Shown piece by piece: positions 8,141 to 17,433 of a stretch of DNA of 64,000 nucleotides (the first letter of the stretch is position 1; each line of letters opens with the position of its first letter). The notes under the pieces are model-generated. The model ran no database searches and had not been told where the DNA came from. It saw only the letters and a program-made list of their open reading frames with translations. This DNA comes from Mycolicibacterium sphagni. Its GTDB lineage: Bacteria > Actinomycetota > Actinomycetes > Mycobacteriales > Mycobacteriaceae. The DNA is taken from contig NZ_VBSB01000017.1 in the NCBI RefSeq assembly GCF_013337765.1, forward strand, positions 33,117-97,116, written 5' to 3'. The position numbers were made by a program, and so were the translations under genes.

Positions 8141-10963
8141 GTGAGCAACGACTATCGCGACGACAGCACCGCCAGATCATTCGGCGACGTGATGGACTTC
8201 CCGATCCGTGTGGGATATCTGGACGAGCACACGCGACTTCTGTTGGGGCCGTGGGGAAGATATGACGGAGCTGCCGCTGTCGTGCTCGGTGGTGGCACCT
8301 TCTGGGCCACCTACCACTGGTCTGACTCCGGGCACGCCCGGGCGATCTTCATCTACGGTCTGATCCTCACGGCACTCGTGGTGTACCTGGCCCGGCAAAT
8401 CCCGATCAGCCGCCCATCCCCGGAGTACCGGATGTTGTGGCTGCTCAACAGCTTCATCGGCACTCAGAGCCGTGCCGACGTCACGGGCAAGCGTGATCCA
8501 TGGAAGTCTCCGCCCAAAACGGTGATCGACAACTTGGTGTTCACCAAAGGTGGTGTGTACGCGGACTTTATCCTTTCCGGTCAAGCCAGCGGAATGGAAC
8601 CGTTCTCGCAGCGCCGCAAAGTGGCTGACGATCATCGCCCGCTGGTACGGCAGCTGCCGTCCGGCATGGTGTTTTGGGGAATGTCGCCTCAGGTCGACCC
8701 GACGCTGATACTGCAGCGAATGCTCAAAGGCCGTGAGCACCAGCCTCGCTGGGTGCGCGAGGTCCGCGAGTGGGAGCCCTACATTCGGTCCAACCCCTTC
8801 TACGAAGACGTGTTCGGCGTTCGGATCGCAGTCGACGCCGGGATGGCCGGGCGTAGTGGCGCCGGGGCAATCGCCAAGCTGGCCGCGACTGTCGTCGGCC
8901 GCGATCACGACGCCCCGGAGACCCTGGAGGCGTTCGGCGAAGTTATCGACGAACTGCTGGCCAAGATTCCCAGCGATTTCGAGGCACGGCCGGCCACTCC
9001 GCAACAAATCCAGTGGCTCTACGAGCGGCATTGGACCCGGGGTGCAGTGTCGCGCCCGTTCCCTCACAGTGACGGCGGGCCGCGGCGGCTAGGGCGCAAG
9101 GATTTCTCCTGGATGACGCCGATCGAGTTCGACGAAGGCGATCAGCAAGCCCGCAAACAGCACCGATCGTGGTGGCGCCGGTTGTGGCCCTCACGCAAGC
9201 CCGTTGTCGTGTTGCGGGGCCCGGCCGGGGCCAGCTATCAAACGCTGCTACCGGTGGCCGAACTTCCGAGCGGCGGCCTGAGCTTTCCGGGCGCCGAAAT
9301 CCTCCAGTCCGCTTACGACGTGCACTTCGACGCCGACGTCGATTGCGATTGGTACCAGCACGTGAGCACCACCGCACGGGAAAAGGAGCTCAATCGAGTT
9401 GAACGGGCGCAGCGCAACCTCAACGACCAGTCTTTTCAGACCTCTGGAGCCCGCGACACCGATCTGGCCGATCGGTATGCCGCCGGGGAAGACTACGAGC
9501 GGGAGTTGAACTCGAGCTCGCTGGAGCGGGCCACACACTCGACTACCGTGCTCGCCATCGGTGCAGCGACCGAGTCAGCTCGCGCCGATGCGGTGCAACA
9601 ACTTACGACCCATTTCGCGGAAGAACTCGACACCGTCCTGGCTGCGCGCGGTGGTGCGCAGTCCTCACTCTGGGAGATGGGCCACCCTGGCAGCGAAGGC
9701 CGCGCCCCGCACAGCCAGTTCTCGCAGCCCACCACCACGCGGCAGTGGGCGCGCTATGCGCCTCTGGTGTCTTCGGTGCTCGGGCACGAGACCGGCATCC
9801 CGTTCGCCCGGAACCTGGCCACTCGCCGCAACAAGCTCGTGAACCTGGACTTTGAAGGCATGAAGGACCGGCGTGGAGCACCGGGGATGTTGTGGTTCGG
9901 AGCGCCTGGTGGTGGAAAGTCGCAGTCCTGCAAGCGCGTGGTGGATGCACTAATCAAGCGCGGTCATCAGGCGTCGATTCTTGAGCCCGGCACGATGCGT
10001 GAGTGGGTGCCCGCCCTGGCGCATCACGGCGACCGAGTCGCGCTGATCGACCCCGTCTCGGGCAAGTGGTCGCTGGACGGCCTGAAGATCTTCCCGGGCA
10101 AAGACGCCGTCGAGCACACCCTCGATCACCTCTTGCCGATGATGGGCATGGACGCGGTGTCCGCGCCAGCGCGTCAGTTCGCCCGACTCCTACGCCCCGG
10201 CGATGCTGTCGCCAAAGACCTTGGGGGACTGGTCCGCTGGTTCAAGAACCTGGACCGCAAGGATTACGCCGAGTTCGAGGAACTGGCCGACAGCCTGATC
10301 TACTACTCCGAAAAGGATTACCTGCGGGCGATGTTCGACGAATCACTGCCCGCCCCGCCACTTCGGGAAAAGGATGCGGTGATCTGGGCCCTGGGCGGCG
10401 TGGAGTTGCCGTCGAGCTCCGAAACCGAGGAAGTACACCTCTACCGCCGGCAATCACCGCGCGCCCGTGCAGGTTTGGCGATCTACGGCATGATCGCCTC
10501 GCTGACCCGGTTGACCTACACCGACCCTCGTACCCGACGTCCTGACGCCTTCGGGTTCATGGTCGCCGAGGAGGCGCGCGAGTATTTTGCCTCCCCGGTT
10601 GGGCGCAAAGACGCTCAACGGATGGGGCTGCAAGGCCGCAAGGAGAAGTACGGGCTGCTGGCGATTTCCCAGTATGTCGAGCACTTCGAAGGTATCGGCA
10701 TACAGAACCTTCCTATGCGGGTCATCACCCCGTTCAAGCCGACCGACCGAGACTATGCCCGAGACTCTTTCCGGCGCTTAGGAATTGACCCCGATGAGTA
10801 TCCGGAAGTTCTCGACACACGTGTTCAGGAGGGCCGCGGATTGGCCTATCTGTTCGACGATTTGGGGCGAGTGGGACTGGTCGACATGCTGCCGCCGGTG
10901 CAGCAGGAACTCGTCGATGCGTTCGATACCCGCGACATGACCGACCAGGGGTGGGCGGCATGA
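8141..10963 (+). CDS. VirB4-type conjugation ATPase with N-terminal membrane hairpin
   Basis: 940 residues from GTG 8141, preceded by GAGGGGGA. The N-terminus has two TM helices (about 43-58 and 68-85) like PrgI/TcpE proteins, here fused to the ATPase. Walker A is GAPGGGKSQ near residues 587-595; the Walker B region is FMVAEEAREY near 805. A long middle domain (about 100-560) carries Trp/Arg-rich patches. This is the VirB4/TcpF motor that powers assembly and DNA transfer of Gram-positive T4SS. It overlaps the VirB6-like gene by four bases (ATGA). The fusion of a TcpE-like hairpin with the motor is inferred from hydrophobicity and motif order. Confidence 0.88.
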   Translation: MSNDYRDDSTARSFGDVMDFPIRVGYLDEHTRLLLGPWGRYDGAAAVVLGGGTFWATYHWSDSGHARAIFIYGLILTALVVYLARQIPISRPSPEYRMLWLLNSFIGTQSRADVTGKRDPWKSPPKTVIDNLVFTKGGVYADFILSGQASGMEPFSQRRKVADDHRPLVRQLPSGMVFWGMSPQVDPTLILQRMLKGREHQPRWVREVREWEPYIRSNPFYEDVFGVRIAVDAGMAGRSGAGAIAKLAATVVGRDHDAPETLEAFGEVIDELLAKIPSDFEARPATPQQIQWLYERHWTRGAVSRPFPHSDGGPRRLGRKDFSWMTPIEFDEGDQQARKQHRSWWRRLWPSRKPVVVLRGPAGASYQTLLPVAELPSGGLSFPGAEILQSAYDVHFDADVDCDWYQHVSTTAREKELNRVERAQRNLNDQSFQTSGARDTDLADRYAAGEDYERELNSSSLERATHSTTVLAIGAATESARADAVQQLTTHFAEELDTVLAARGGAQSSLWEMGHPGSEGRAPHSQFSQPTTTRQWARYAPLVSSVLGHETGIPFARNLATRRNKLVNLDFEGMKDRRGAPGMLWFGAPGGGKSQSCKRVVDALIKRGHQASILEPGTMREWVPALAHHGDRVALIDPVSGKWSLDGLKIFPGKDAVEHTLDHLLPMMGMDAVSAPARQFARLLRPGDAVAKDLGGLVRWFKNLDRKDYAEFEELADSLIYYSEKDYLRAMFDESLPAPPLREKDAVIWALGGVELPSSSETEEVHLYRRQSPRARAGLAIYGMIASLTRLTYTDPRTRRPDAFGFMVAEEAREYFASPVGRKDAQRMGLQGRKEKYGLLAISQYVEHFEGIGIQNLPMRVITPFKPTDRDYARDSFRRLGIDPDEYPEVLDTRVQEGRGLAYLFDDLGRVGLVDMLPPVQQELVDAFDTRDMTDQGWAA

Positions 10964-13002
10964 GTGAATTCTTCGCAGCGTGGATGTACACGCACCCGCG
11001 TGCGCGGCGCGTTTGGTTTATGTTCCAAGCGATTTGGGCCTTCTCGATCATTGCGGTCTACACGGCTCCGAATGCCACCGCCGACACCCTTTCGGCGGCC
11101 TGGAACTTCACCGGGCTACACGACAGCTACGGCGTACCTATTGGTGCCCATTTCGTTGCCGTCGTGCCACTGACAGAGATGATCGGTGCCAGCGGACCGC
11201 AGTTCGGTGTCTCGCCGGACACCTGGGGGCCGGCCATCATGTCAGCTTTGGCCACTGCCGGAACCTACGCCCAACTCAATGAAGCGCTCGCCGCCGAAAC
11301 CGCATTCCTGATCTTCATTGCTTCGGTGGGCATCTGGATCATCAAGTTCGCCCTCGGGGTCTTGTGGTTGGGCTGGCTGGCCGCCATCGCCGCGCCGATC
11401 GTGGACACGCTGAAAATGATCGTCGCCAAGACGCACCTGCTGGAGGGCGGCATCGTGGTGTGCATCATCGTGGGCGGATTCGTCTGCCTGACAACCGGAT
11501 ACGCCACCGGAATCGGCATCATTGTCAGCGGGTTTGCCGCCCTGATCCTGTTCTGGGTCCTGTTGCGCGACCCGGTCGGTGAACTCGTCAGCGACAACGG
11601 CATCCTGGGTATGGGCCGGTCGATTGGGTACTCGATTGCCCAGGGTGTCGTGCAGAACGGCCCGGTTGCTGCCGGTGGCACCAGCGCTCAACTCGACACG
11701 CTCTGCTCCTGGCTTGTGGACGTTCTGGTCCGCGACCTCATCCAACTGCTGACCTTCGGCCAGGTGGTCGACACCATCCCCGGCTGCGCAGCCAGGTACA
11801 ACGCCGGACTGCTCAGCGGCATCGGCGACGCCCCGGCAACCTACATCAAGGCCTGCGCGCCGCAAGCCTACGAGCACGCGTTGCACCTCGACTTTCTCAC
11901 CGTCGGGTTGTTCTTCTGCTGCAACCTGCTCATCTGCGTCATCCTGCTCGCGGTCGACTACATGGGGATGGAGGCATTCAGGGTCGGCTTCAAAGCATTC
12001 TGGAATGTCCTGATCCTGGTCCCCGTCGCGGCGATGGCCACCTTCCCCGGCCCGCCCCGGCAAGCCGCAAAGAAGGCTGCCGCCCGCATGCTGCTCCATG
12101 GCGCCGAAATGATCGCCGGAACAGCGGGTTTGGGAATCTTGGTGCTCATCATGGCCGGGGTTACACGCGGTACCCTTCCCGGCACCATCGGAATGACCGA
12201 CACGCTCGCCAAGATGCTGGTGATGACCCTGATCGCCGTCGCGGGTGCGTTCGCCTTCCGCTTCGCACTGTTGCGGATGTTTGGTGATCACGGTATCCCC
12301 GGTCCCATTCGCGCGGTCAAAGGCACGTTCCGAACGGTCACCGGAGCTGCCCGTACCGTCAACGAGGTCGACTACGCCGGGCGAGTCCTCAAAAGTGCCG
12401 GGGGACGTCTTCGCGACTTGCGGCAATCACGTGCCCAAGCCCGCAAAGGCGAGGACGACGCGAACGGCACTGGGCCGAAAGCCCCAGGGCGCAAAGCACA
12501 TCCGCCAACAACCGGTCCTGGCCGTGGCAACTCCGCGACGGGCGCGAACGGCTCCGGTCCGAATCGGCCCGGCGGCAACAGCCCCACCGCACCGCCTAAG
12601 GCACCGAGCTCACCACGCCCGCCCACCGGGGACGGGGTGGCCCCGCCGCCGTCAACAGCGTCCAAGGCTCGGGCCACAGCCGCCCAGGCGGGACGAACAG
12701 CGGCCAAGGACGCCGCCTGGGCGGGCGCGACCGCTGTTGCGCCGGAGGTTGCCGTCCCGGCCAAAGCCGCTGCAGCCGTGGCTCATCGGCTCAACCACGG
12801 CCACAACCAGGGACACGGCCACGGGAAGGGTTCGCACGGTTCGGCGCCGGGCCGCAGCGCTGGCCACCAGCCCGCCGCACCTATTCCCGGCCCGGCTCAG
12901 AACGGGCAGACCAGCCCGCTCAAGCCCCAGCCAAAGGCGGCAGATACACCACCGCCGCCGGCGCCGGGCCGCAGCACCTCACGACCAGACCAGCGCCAAT
13001 AG
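10960..13002 (+). CDS. VirB6/TrbL-like polytopic channel protein with long Pro/Ala/His-rich tail
   Basis: 680 residues from ATG 10960 (ATGA overlap). After a possible signal segment near residues 22-40, six or more TM helices run to about residue 435 (for example ETAFLIFIASVGIWIIKFA, GGIVVCIIVGGFVC, FFCCNLLICVILLAV). A loop with paired Cys (near CSWLVD and CAARYN) probably lies outside. The last ~230 residues are low complexity, rich in Ala, Pro and Gly, with a His-rich patch (HNQGHGHGKGSHG) that might bind metal. Topology and position match VirB6/TcpH-type T4SS channel proteins. Confidence 0.8.
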   Translation: MSEFFAAWMYTHPRARRVWFMFQAIWAFSIIAVYTAPNATADTLSAAWNFTGLHDSYGVPIGAHFVAVVPLTEMIGASGPQFGVSPDTWGPAIMSALATAGTYAQLNEALAAETAFLIFIASVGIWIIKFALGVLWLGWLAAIAAPIVDTLKMIVAKTHLLEGGIVVCIIVGGFVCLTTGYATGIGIIVSGFAALILFWVLLRDPVGELVSDNGILGMGRSIGYSIAQGVVQNGPVAAGGTSAQLDTLCSWLVDVLVRDLIQLLTFGQVVDTIPGCAARYNAGLLSGIGDAPATYIKACAPQAYEHALHLDFLTVGLFFCCNLLICVILLAVDYMGMEAFRVGFKAFWNVLILVPVAAMATFPGPPRQAAKKAAARMLLHGAEMIAGTAGLGILVLIMAGVTRGTLPGTIGMTDTLAKMLVMTLIAVAGAFAFRFALLRMFGDHGIPGPIRAVKGTFRTVTGAARTVNEVDYAGRVLKSAGGRLRDLRQSRAQARKGEDDANGTGPKAPGRKAHPPTTGPGRGNSATGANGSGPNRPGGNSPTAPPKAPSSPRPPTGDGVAPPPSTASKARATAAQAGRTAAKDAAWAGATAVAPEVAVPAKAAAAVAHRLNHGHNQGHGHGKGSHGSAPGRSAGHQPAAPIPGPAQNGQTSPLKPQPKAADTPPPPAPGRSTSRPDQRQ

Positions 13003-13041
13003 TCGGCGCACCGCCACACCGTCAGCAGAAAGGAACGACTC

Positions 13042-13857
13042 ATGACGATGGCACTGACCACGCACGACCAGACGGGGCTGTGGGCACCGACGGGCACTAA
13101 CGTCGGCCCGCAGCCGCGTATGCACCGACCCGGCCACCCCGCCGCGCTCGGAGCTGTATCAGTCAGCGACGGCAGCGATTTCGCGAACCCCTTCGCCGTC
13201 GGCGCACACACTGAGGATGAGCGGCAGGCGGCACTGACCGAGTACGCGATTTGGCTGGCCGGCCAACCGCACCAGATCGCTGCGACCCGCGCACTGGGCG
13301 GCCACGACCTGTCCTGCACCTGCGCGCTGGGTGAGAACACCTGCCACCGCAATGTGCTGCTCGATATTGCCAACCCGCCGCACAACGCGTTCGCCGCCGA
13401 AGGACTCGCCATGGGGCTCACCCTCCGGCGTCCCTGGGCGTCGCTTCTTCTGGTGCCAGAGACGTTGGGCGGCAAGACCATCGAGAATCGGACCTGGCCC
13501 ACTGACTATCGCGGACCGGTGCTGATCTACGGCGGCACCCGGATCGACAATGCCGGCGTGGCAGCGGCTAAGCGGGCCGGGCTGGACACGTCGTGGCACG
13601 TCGATCAACAGGGATGGCTTGGCGCGGCGATGTTGGTCGATGTGCACCGTTCACGCGGATGCTGCCGCCCGTGGGGCCAACCCAAAGTTCGCGAGAATGC
13701 ACCGGTCTATCACTGGGTTTTCACCCACCCGCAGCGGCTGGCCGACCGCACCTGGGGACGTGGCTTCGTCGGCCTTCGGCCCACGTCCTGGTCGGTCCTG
13801 GTCCGGCGCCGACTGCTCAAAACCGTCGCGACATCTCAGAAAGGCGCGAACCGATGA
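13042..13857 (+). CDS. DUF4326-ASCH fusion protein
   Basis: 271 residues from ATG 13042 with AAAGGA upstream. The N-terminal half has the DUF4326 signature: FANPFAVG, an AALTEYAIWLAGQPHQI helix, and the Cys/His motif CTCALGENTCHRN near residues 94-106. The C-terminal half is an ASCH domain, an RNA-binding PUA-like fold: LRRPWASLLL, KTIENRTWPTDYRGPVLIYGG, then GAAMLVDVH. Both domains occur separately on phages and plasmids. Their fusion inside a T4SS operon suggests RNA- or nucleotide-directed activity expressed with transfer. The start of the next gene overlaps its stop (ATGA). Confidence 0.75.
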   Translation: MTMALTTHDQTGLWAPTGTNVGPQPRMHRPGHPAALGAVSVSDGSDFANPFAVGAHTEDERQAALTEYAIWLAGQPHQIAATRALGGHDLSCTCALGENTCHRNVLLDIANPPHNAFAAEGLAMGLTLRRPWASLLLVPETLGGKTIENRTWPTDYRGPVLIYGGTRIDNAGVAAAKRAGLDTSWHVDQQGWLGAAMLVDVHRSRGCCRPWGQPKVRENAPVYHWVFTHPQRLADRTWGRGFVGLRPTSWSVLVRRRLLKTVATSQKGANR

Positions 13858-14645
13858 CTGCTCTGCTTGACGACTACGACACCGACGCTGCCGCCCTGCG
13901 CGCCGAGTCGGCCGCGGATGCCCTGCGCGCCGAGGCTGAGCGCAAAGTCCAGTTCCGGGCACGACGCAAGCGCGACAAGCTCGTCGCCCGCGTGGGTGTG
14001 CTCGACGGGCTCGCCTCTGGATACACGGAGGCACTCAAGTCCGCGCGCCCGAATATCGCTGAGGTGGCCGGGTTCTTCGACATTGATCACGGTCCACTGC
14101 AGACGCTGCTGCGGCATTGGCATGAGGAATTTGTGTCCGACGGTTGGCAGCCGGGCACATTCTTTGCACCACATGTGGACAGCTGGACCGAGAGGGCGAT
14201 GATCCGGGCTGCGCTACTGCTCGAAGACGGCGAGTCAGAGGCGGCGGACGAAATCAAATACCTCCTCGACCAGCGAGACCTACCCTTGGCGTATTCCGCA
14301 CGCGGACACCGGATTGCGGAGTGCTCAGCACTCTTCGAAGACGCAATGAGCCTTGTCGGAGCGGTCCACGGGGACGCCAGTGCCGAGGTCGTCTGGCGGC
14401 ACCTACAGGATATGCCCCGCTATGACCTCCAAGCACTGGTGGTCGCCCTTGCGGCAATGGTCCCCGACGACGCCGAAGGCATTGGTTCCTATCTGCGTGA
14501 AATCAGTGGACGCAACGGTGGCGTCGCGCACGGGTTGACGCTGCTGATACCCAGGCCGTCACGGCTGTTTCAGCGCAGGCGCAAGCCCGGACGGCTCAGG
14601 TACATCGATGAGCCCGGCGGTGTGTCCGTCACCGCGCAGCGATGA
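13854..14645 (+). CDS. Hypothetical helical protein, possible DNA-binding
   Basis: 263 residues from ATG 13854 in an ATGA overlap. The first 60 residues form a charged Ala/Arg/Glu-rich helix likely to be a coiled coil. A segment near residues 65-85 (NIAEVAGFFDIDHGPLQTLL) has helix-turn-helix spacing. The remainder is mainly helical with a basic C-terminal tail. No family recognised. It is coupled at both ends to its neighbours, suggesting stoichiometric expression with the winged-helix protein that follows. Confidence 0.65.
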   Translation: MTALLDDYDTDAAALRAESAADALRAEAERKVQFRARRKRDKLVARVGVLDGLASGYTEALKSARPNIAEVAGFFDIDHGPLQTLLRHWHEEFVSDGWQPGTFFAPHVDSWTERAMIRAALLLEDGESEAADEIKYLLDQRDLPLAYSARGHRIAECSALFEDAMSLVGAVHGDASAEVVWRHLQDMPRYDLQALVVALAAMVPDDAEGIGSYLREISGRNGGVAHGLTLLIPRPSRLFQRRRKPGRLRYIDEPGGVSVTAQR

Positions 14646-15031
14646 CGACCGCCGATACGATGCTGTTGCGCGACAAGCTGATTGCTGAATTGCAGGGCAG
14701 TGCCACCGCCTTGGCGACGGCCGATCTGGCAGCCCGGATGCCCGGGAAGGTGGAGCACAGCAACGATTCGTGCGATCAGCTGTGCCACCGCAGCACCCCC
14801 GGCTCAGGCGTGAAAGTACTTGAGTGCCACCGCAGTTGGCACCTCGTGGAATACCGTCGCGCCACCCACGGGTACACGGGCATATACCGCCACCTACGTG
14901 CGCTGGAAGTCCAGGGACTCATCCGGCGCACCGTGCGCGATGGCCGCAAACGCGTGTACTGGATCCATACCGGCCCCGACGTCGCGGCCGCACCTCATAA
15001 CCACACCGGCGACGGTGGTGGTCGGCCGTAA
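14642..15031 (+). CDS. Winged-helix DNA-binding protein
   Basis: 129 residues, ATGA overlap with the preceding gene. N-terminal helices (LLRDKLIAELQGSATALATADLAARM) and a later YRHLRALEVQGLIRRTVRDGRKRVYW segment form a typical winged helix-turn-helix: recognition helix, then a beta wing with basic residues. Between them is an insertion with several Cys and His (CDQLC, ECHRSWH) that could bind a metal. Likely a transcriptional regulator of the transfer operon. Confidence 0.65.
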   Translation: MTTADTMLLRDKLIAELQGSATALATADLAARMPGKVEHSNDSCDQLCHRSTPGSGVKVLECHRSWHLVEYRRATHGYTGIYRHLRALEVQGLIRRTVRDGRKRVYWIHTGPDVAAAPHNHTGDGGGRP

Positions 15032-15080
15032 CCCGGGCGGCCACCACCGATCACACCTGCACTGAAAGGGACGACCCCGC

Positions 15081-15896
15081 ATGTCCACCGACGACCGCAT
15101 GCCCTTGACACCCTGGGCCGCCAACCTGATCCGGGTCAGCGCCGCGCTGCTGGCGATCGGTGTGGGTTACGCCGCCATCCGGCTGAGTTTCACCACCCTG
15201 TGGGACATCGCCACTCGCGGACACGTCCCACCCGACCAGGCGTGGCTGTGGCCCGGCGCACTCGACGGGGCCACAGTGCTGGCGACGCTCGGCGTGGTGG
15301 TCGGCGGCAAACGCGAGAAGCGCTTCTTCTGGCCTGTCCTGGCCGGCGGACTACTGATCAGCATCGTCGCCAACGACCTGCACGCAATCCTGCCGCCGGG
15401 CGAAGAATTGCCGGTGGTCTGGCGAGCAGTGGTCGGAGCAGTAGCGCCGATCTTCGGCGCATTGACCATTCATGGATTCACCATCCTGATCGGCATGAAG
15501 TGGCATCCCCGCGCCGAACGGCAACAGGGCAGCCGCCCGACATCATCGGTGGTAGCCGATCGACCCGCGCCGAATACCGCGATAGCACCGAGCATCGACG
15601 CAGGGCAAGCAACACCCAGCAGTCCAGCGCCGAACGAATCCACGGCGTTGCCTGCCCCGGCGATCCATGTCGGCGACGGCAAATTCGACGCACTGGCTGG
15701 CAAAGTTCTCGGTGTCATTACCGTCAAAGACGTTGAGCCAGACGATGTGTCCGAGGTACTGCGATTGAGCTACGACCTGAACATGGCAAACCGTGAGATC
15801 GGTCGACAGCTGAACATGGGGCACCACACGGTCGGAAAGATTGTCGACGCGAGCGCGGCCGTCCTGCGCGATGAGCCGATCGCCGTCGCGTCCTGA
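15081..15896 (+). CDS. DUF2637 membrane protein with C-terminal HTH
   Basis: 271 residues. Four TM helices cover about residues 15-145 with the DUF2637 hallmark WPGALDGATVLATLG in the second. DUF2637 proteins occur on actinobacterial plasmids near transfer or spread genes. A Pro/Ser-rich linker leads to a C-terminal domain whose NREIGRQLNMGHHTVGKIV segment is a helix-turn-helix. The combination would place a DNA-binding domain at the membrane, which suits an anchor for plasmid DNA at the transfer site. Last gene of the T4SS operon. Confidence 0.75.
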   Translation: MSTDDRMPLTPWAANLIRVSAALLAIGVGYAAIRLSFTTLWDIATRGHVPPDQAWLWPGALDGATVLATLGVVVGGKREKRFFWPVLAGGLLISIVANDLHAILPPGEELPVVWRAVVGAVAPIFGALTIHGFTILIGMKWHPRAERQQGSRPTSSVVADRPAPNTAIAPSIDAGQATPSSPAPNESTALPAPAIHVGDGKFDALAGKVLGVITVKDVEPDDVSEVLRLSYDLNMANREIGRQLNMGHHTVGKIVDASAAVLRDEPIAVAS

Positions 15897-15932
15897 GCAA
15901 AATTGGGGTCGGGAGGTACTGCCCGGCGCAAC

Positions 15933-15938
15933 TATCAT
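15933..15938 (+). promoter_or_regulatory. Candidate -10 element for the PPE-domain gene
   Basis: TATCAT lies about 60 bases before the ATG at 15997 in the 100-base gap after the DUF2637 gene, and matches the mycobacterial extended TANNNT pattern. GGAG near 15982-15985 provides a ribosome site. No clear -35. This suggests the PPE-domain gene starts a separate transcription unit. Confidence 0.4.
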
Positions 15939-15996
15939 CGGAGGGTAGGGGGTTCAGTGGCCCCACCCATTTTCGACCAGTGATGGAGCTACACCG

Positions 15997-17358
15997 ATGA
16001 CGATCATTCTCGATGCCACGGGGCTGACCGCCGCGGCTGGACAACTGTCGGGCAGCACCCAGGTCCACACTCCGGCCGTCGCCCAGCCACCAGGTCTGGA
16101 CACGACATCCGTATCGGCCGTCGCCCAGATCAACGCGGCTTCGGGCGCGCTCGCCACTCTGCTCAACCACGGCAGCGCGCTGCGGGAAGTGGGTGGGATC
16201 GCCGTCGCTGGCACCGCCTCGACCCTGCTCGGGCAGGACGAGTCCAACGCGTCCTCGATCCTCAACGGGAGCTCAGCTTCCGGGCCGGCTACCAGCGCGC
16301 CCACGCTCCCGTCGGTGCCGCATCCGAGCGTGCCGGGAATCCCCACCGTCCCGGCAGCGCTGGTGCCCCTGCCGGGTGAAGCGCACTCGCAGGCTCTCTA
16401 CGGCGGCCCAGGATCATCGAGCTTGCACAGTTTCGCTGACGAATGGGCTAACCACGCCACGCAGCTGCGCCAGCAGGCTGAAACGATCACCAGCGCGGGG
16501 CACGCGATCGACGCGAGCTGGGATGACGGGAAACAGCGCGCGGGCGCGAACACGCGTGAGCACGCCGAGTGGCTGACGTCGATGGGCGATCAGGCCGACA
16601 AGTTGTCCAAGCATGCGCGCACTGTCGCGGAGGGCTTCGATACCGCCAAAGCAAACACACCCTCGCCGCACGAGTTCGCCCAAGCTCATCAGGACCTCCA
16701 GCACGCGATGCAGCGGTTCGTTGCAAGCAAGGGTGCAAACGCCGCAGAAGTGCAGATGCACACCCAGGACATCGCGGACAAGCAGACCCAAGCCACCACG
16801 GCGGCGACCGGTTACCACACGCAGGTGACCGAGGGCAGCCTGTCGTCGGCCACCGAGTCGTTGAAGACGGCGCCGCCGATTGCCGGCGGTAGCGGCAGCC
16901 CCGACCCCGGCAGCGGCAAGGGTGCCGGGGTTCAAGCGGTGGACTACAAGCCGGGCGATGAGCACCACTACGCGCCGATCATTCGCGGTCAGAACGGGCT
17001 GGGTCCGGCGCAAACCCCCGACGGCCCGCGCTGGGTGGAGCTCGGCGACCGCTCGGGCAACTGGGTCCGGCAGGACGAACTGCCCGGCTTGCAGCTACTC
17101 AAGCCCGGTGCACCCGGGCCGGCCACGCTCTACGACGGTCATGGCAATGCGGTCCCGTGGGTTGAATTGGGTAAAGGTTCCGGCGCGTGGGCTCCGCAAT
17201 CTGACTTCCCGAAGGCACAGTTCCTGCCTCCCGGCGCGCTCGGTCAGTACGGCTGGGACGAGTACTTGCCGAATTCGGGCATCTGGCTGCCCAGCAAGGA
17301 TTTGAAGATCGACCCGCTAGACCCGTCACCGCCGAGCGGTGCGGTGCGGCCCGCGTAA
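15997..17358 (+). CDS. PPE-domain type VII secretion substrate-like protein
   Basis: 453 residues from ATG 15997. The central part (about 126-290) matches a PPE domain: LPGE in place of PPE, ALYGGPGSSSL, FADEWANHA, a SWDDG motif (WxG-like) at residue ~174, then EHAEWLTSMGDQADKL and FDTAKANTPSP. Unlike canonical PPE proteins the domain is internal, behind ~120 Ala/Ser/Thr-rich residues with their own helical pattern. The C-terminal ~150 residues contain repeated WVELG/W-P/D units. PPE domains pair with a PE partner and are exported by ESX systems; no PE gene is seen next to it. The final ~50 codons and 3' flank recur in decayed form at 21386-21550. Confidence 0.7.
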   Translation: MTIILDATGLTAAAGQLSGSTQVHTPAVAQPPGLDTTSVSAVAQINAASGALATLLNHGSALREVGGIAVAGTASTLLGQDESNASSILNGSSASGPATSAPTLPSVPHPSVPGIPTVPAALVPLPGEAHSQALYGGPGSSSLHSFADEWANHATQLRQQAETITSAGHAIDASWDDGKQRAGANTREHAEWLTSMGDQADKLSKHARTVAEGFDTAKANTPSPHEFAQAHQDLQHAMQRFVASKGANAAEVQMHTQDIADKQTQATTAATGYHTQVTEGSLSSATESLKTAPPIAGGSGSPDPGSGKGAGVQAVDYKPGDEHHYAPIIRGQNGLGPAQTPDGPRWVELGDRSGNWVRQDELPGLQLLKPGAPGPATLYDGHGNAVPWVELGKGSGAWAPQSDFPKAQFLPPGALGQYGWDEYLPNSGIWLPSKDLKIDPLDPSPPSGAVRPA

Positions 17359-17433
17359 CGAGCTCGCGCCCGCGCGGGGACGAACACGTACACAACGGGC
17401 GCGCTGGCGCCGGGGGACACGGGGAAGCAATCG

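Noticed and set aside
11242..12426. Long open reading on the minus strand (394 codons) opposite the VirB6-like gene
   Set aside because: Asp/Gly/Gln-rich composition, no start signal, lies wholly inside a gene with clear TM helices on the other strand. A high-GC shadow.
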